Shown here: piece by piece, positions 60,323 through 64,000 of the stretch
Layout of the letters: each line of letters opens with the position of its first letter
How positions within the stretch are numbered: position 1 is the stretch's first letter
Source of the DNA: Cupriavidus taiwanensis
GTDB lineage: Bacteria > Pseudomonadota > Gammaproteobacteria > Burkholderiales > Burkholderiaceae
DNA length: 64,000 nt
Assembly (NCBI RefSeq): GCF_900249755.1
Contig: NZ_LT976853.1
Coordinates: 96,010-160,009, forward strand
Reading direction: 5' to 3'
Notes under the pieces: generated by a model
Told to the model about the DNA's origin: nothing
The model's database searches: none
The model's input: only the letters and a program-made list of their open reading frames with translations
Made by a program: the position numbers and the translations under genes

Positions 60323-62014
60323 TCAAGCGCTTGCGGCTGCCGCCGCGGGCGCCGGCGTGGCCTGCACCGGCGCCTGCGCCGGGCCTGCCACTTCCGCTGA
60401 CGCGCCACCATGCCTGCGGTCTTCGCGGATCATGTCGCTGGCGCGCTCGGCGATCATGATGGTCGGCGAGTTGGTATTGCCCGAGGTGATCAGCGGCATC
60501 ACCGAGGCGTCGACCACGCGCAGCCCCTGCACGCCGAGCACGCGCAGCCGATGGTCCACCACCGCCATCGGATCGTCGGCGCGGCCCATCTTGCAGGTGC
60601 CCACCGGATGGAAGATGGTGGTGCCGATATTGCCGGCGGCCTCGGCCAGTTCCTCGTCGCTCTGGAACGCCGGCCCCGGCAGCCATTCCTCGGGCCGGTA
60701 CGGCGCCAGCGCCGGCGACGCGACGATGCGGCGCGTGAGCCGGATCGCATCGGCGGCGACCTTGCGGTCCTCGTCGGTCGACAGGTAGTTGGGCGCGATC
60801 ACCGGCGCCTGGCGGAAATCGGCGCTGCCCGCGTGCACGCTGCCGCGCGAAGTCGGGCGCAGGTTGCAGGCGCTGGCGGTAAAGGCGTTGAAGGCGTGCA
60901 GCGGATCGCCGAACTTGTCCAGCGACAGCGGCTGCACGTGGTACTCGATATTCGGCCGCGCCTGCGAGGGGTCCGAGCGCGCGAACGCGCCCAGCTGCGA
61001 TGGCGCCATGCTCATCGGCCCGCTCTGGTTGAAGGCGTACTGCACGCCGATGCAGAACTTGCCCCACAGGCTCGCGGCGCGCGTGTTCAGCGTGCGCACG
61101 CCGTTGACCTTGACCACGCTGCGCAACTGCAGGTGGTCCTGCAGGTTCTCGCCGACGCCGGGCAGCGCGTGGCGCACCGCAATGCCCAGCGCCTGCAGCC
61201 GTTCGGGCTGGCCGATGCCGGACAGCTCCAGCAATTGCGGCGTGTTGACCGCGCCGGCGGCGAGGATCACCTCGAGCGTGGCCGCCGCCGTGTGCGGCCG
61301 GCCGCCGCCGAGATAATTCACGCCGGTGCAGCGGCGCCCGTCGAAGCTCAGCCCGCTCACCTGCGCGCCGGTGACGATGGTCAGGTTGGGCCGCTCCGAC
61401 GCGCGCCGCAGGAACGCCTTGGCCGTGTTCCAGCGAATGCCGCGGCGCTGGTTCACTTCGAAATAGCCGACGCCGAAATTGTCGCCGCGGTTGAAGTCGT
61501 CGGTGCGCGGGATGCCCGCTTGCTCGGCGGCGTCGGCAAAGCGCTCGAGGATATCCCAGCGCAGCCGCTGCCCCTCGACGCGCCATTCGCCGCCGGCGCC
61601 GTGGAATTCGTTCGGGCCCCGGTGATGGTCTTCGCTGCGCTTGAACAGCGGCAGCACATTGTCCCAGCGCCAGCCGTCGTCTCCGGTCAGCCGCGCCCAC
61701 TCGTCATAGTCTTCGCGCTGGCCGCGCATGTAGATCATGCCGTTGATCGACGAGCAGCCGCCCAGCACGCGCCCGCGCGGATAGCCCAGCGAGCGCCCGT
61801 TCAGCCCTGCTTCGGCTTCGGTGCGGTAGAGCCAGTCGGTGCGCGGGTTGCCGATGCAGTAGAGGTAGCCCACCGGGATATGGATCCAGTGGTAATCGTC
61901 CTTGCCGCCGGCTTCCAGCAGCAGCACGCTGACGTCCGGGTCCTGCGTCAGCCGGTTCGCCAGGACACAGCCGGCCGAGCCGGCCCCCACGATGATGTAG
62001 TCGAATGTCTCCAT
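60323..62014 (-). CDS. GMC-family FAD oxidoreductase (choline dehydrogenase-like)
   Basis: A 563-residue flavoprotein dehydrogenase of the GMC family. FAD motif YIIVGAGSAGCVLANRL, second FAD-contact motif GRVLGGCSSINGMIYMRG, GMC signature GAVNTPQLLELSGIG and the C-terminal catalytic His region TIFHPVGTCKMG and NTNSPTIMIAE are present. A non-conserved Ala/Pro tail of about 25 residues ends the chain. Choline, or another alcohol, could be the substrate; no betB or betI is adjacent. The ATG at 62014 has no recognisable ribosome site, because the region before it is the 9-bp tandem repeat. Confidence 0.9.
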   Translation of the reverse strand: METFDYIIVGAGSAGCVLANRLTQDPDVSVLLLEAGGKDDYHWIHIPVGYLYCIGNPRTDWLYRTEAEAGLNGRSLGYPRGRVLGGCSSINGMIYMRGQREDYDEWARLTGDDGWRWDNVLPLFKRSEDHHRGPNEFHGAGGEWRVEGQRLRWDILERFADAAEQAGIPRTDDFNRGDNFGVGYFEVNQRRGIRWNTAKAFLRRASERPNLTIVTGAQVSGLSFDGRRCTGVNYLGGGRPHTAAATLEVILAAGAVNTPQLLELSGIGQPERLQALGIAVRHALPGVGENLQDHLQLRSVVKVNGVRTLNTRAASLWGKFCIGVQYAFNQSGPMSMAPSQLGAFARSDPSQARPNIEYHVQPLSLDKFGDPLHAFNAFTASACNLRPTSRGSVHAGSADFRQAPVIAPNYLSTDEDRKVAADAIRLTRRIVASPALAPYRPEEWLPGPAFQSDEELAEAAGNIGTTIFHPVGTCKMGRADDPMAVVDHRLRVLGVQGLRVVDASVMPLITSGNTNSPTIMIAERASDMIREDRRHGGASAEVAGPAQAPVQATPAPAAAAASA

Positions 62015-62020
62015 GGCGCC

Positions 62021-62122
62021 TGTTGTGCTTGTTGTGCTTGTTGTGCTTGTTGTGCTTGTTGTGCTTGTTGTGCTTGTTGTGCTTGTTGTGCTTGTTGTGC
62101 TTGTTGTGCTTGTTGTGCTTGT
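62021..62122. repeat. 9-bp tandem repeat (11 perfect copies)
   Basis: The unit TGTTGTGCT repeats 11 times without a mismatch, followed by three more bases. It fills nearly the whole 116-bp gap between mmsA and the GMC gene and ends 7 bp before the GMC start codon. Confidence 0.98.
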
Positions 62123-62130
62123 GGTCGGGT

Positions 62131-63657
<1,527 letters not shown>

Positions 63658-63842
63658 TTCCGCTCCTGAATACTGGTTCCGCGGGCGCTTCGGCCCGTCG
63701 ATCTTTGCGTCCGGTGAAGACGCTGCTGTGCTCGGCCGCACGCCGGACGCGGCACGTATGCCGCGCGGCACAAGACTTCGGGCCATGGTTGAGCGCAAGC
63801 TTGGTGCAGTTGCGCGGCCCCGTCCAATGATTTATCGTCAAT

Positions 63843-63870
63843 CGCAATATAAGCCGCGCAAAATATTGCG
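63843..63870. promoter_or_regulatory. Candidate LysR operator between mmsA and its divergent regulator
   Basis: CGCAATAT (63843-63850) and ATATTGCG (63863-63870) are perfect inverted arms separated by 12 bp, in the only AT-rich patch of the divergent intergenic region. Confidence 0.6.
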
Positions 63871-63908
63871 ACGCAGCACACACCCCTCCACGCCCCGGCC
63901 CCGCTCCC

Positions 63909-64000
63909 TTGGACCTCCATCACCTGCGCGCCTTCGTTGCCGTCGCGCGCGAAGGCAACCTGACCCGCGCCGCCCAGCGCCTGCACCTGACCCAGCCCGC
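63909..64000 (+). CDS. LysR-family regulator, N-terminal fragment (cut by window end)
   Basis: From TTG 63909 the frame reads DLHHLRAFVAVAREGNLT, then RAAQRLHLTQPA, the standard LysR winged helix-turn-helix opening. Only about 30 residues are in the window. A TTG start is inferred because no ATG or GTG stands at the family start position. It is divergent from mmsA and probably regulates mmsA and the GMC gene. Confidence 0.8.
   Translation, partial: MDLHHLRAFVAVAREGNLTRAAQRLHLTQP

Noticed and set aside
62021..62122. CRISPR array
   Set aside because: The 9-bp units are contiguous without spacers, so it is a minisatellite and not a CRISPR.

Overview
The window is 64 kb of GC-rich DNA, dense with housekeeping genes and with short intergenic gaps. 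Gene content and order point to a betaproteobacterium of the Burkholderiaceae, most likely a Cupriavidus/Ralstonia main chromosome: gcvTHP-sdaA behind a tandem glycine riboswitch, the atpIBEFHAGDC operon next to parB-parA-rsmG-mnmG, and several LIV/HAAT amino acid importers plus a Bug-type receptor. The genus is inferred from family knowledge; no search was run. From about 15.9 kb to the right end almost every gene is on the minus strand. Together with the parABS locus this fits an origin-proximal arm whose replication origin lies beyond the right edge.

Left part (1-15.9 kb): the 3' part of a membrane diguanylate cyclase; tRNA-Arg(CCG); a membrane-anchored di-heme cytochrome c; hemN behind an FNR/Anr-like box; rep helicase; a small glycine-zipper lipoprotein; the riboswitch-controlled glycine cleavage genes gcvT, gcvH and gcvP followed by serine dehydratase sdaA (a glycine to serine to pyruvate route); then an ETHE1-like persulfide dioxygenase, an OsmC/Ohr-like protein and an anchored alpha/beta hydrolase.

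Middle (15.9-32 kb, minus strand): a YbdK-type carboxylate-amine ligase overlapping a CPA2-type antiporter gene; a large protein with probable TPR-like repeats; a solitary LivK; three-domain PutA with GTTGCA-type operator motifs upstream; priA; a 0.5-kb spacer with DnaA-box-like sites; hemE; an HSL-type esterase; a CoA-binding protein; and a 0.7-kb spacer with an orphan plus-strand terminator.

Core (32-47.6 kb): the complete F1Fo ATP synthase operon, then parB, parA, rsmG and mnmG. Four parS sites lie inside and just upstream of mnmG, with a transcription terminator between the last two. An N-formylglutamate-amidohydrolase-like gene, a Bug receptor and a divergent LysR regulator follow.

Right part (47.6-64 kb): two complete LIV-type importers. 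In the first, LivM and LivG are one fused polypeptide. In the second, LivF has Arg in place of the Walker A Lys. Between them are a TauE/SafE permease and a probable GNAT-like protein. The window ends with mmsA and a GMC oxidoreductase gene separated by an 11-copy 9-bp tandem repeat, divergent from a LysR gene cut by the window edge.

Most of the window is conserved core genome and I see no phage, insertion sequence, CRISPR array or clear novel defence system. The features most worth following are regulatory or architectural: the parS cluster, the putA operators, the 9-bp repeat, the orphan terminator, the DnaA-box pairs, the fused LivMG and the Walker A variant.
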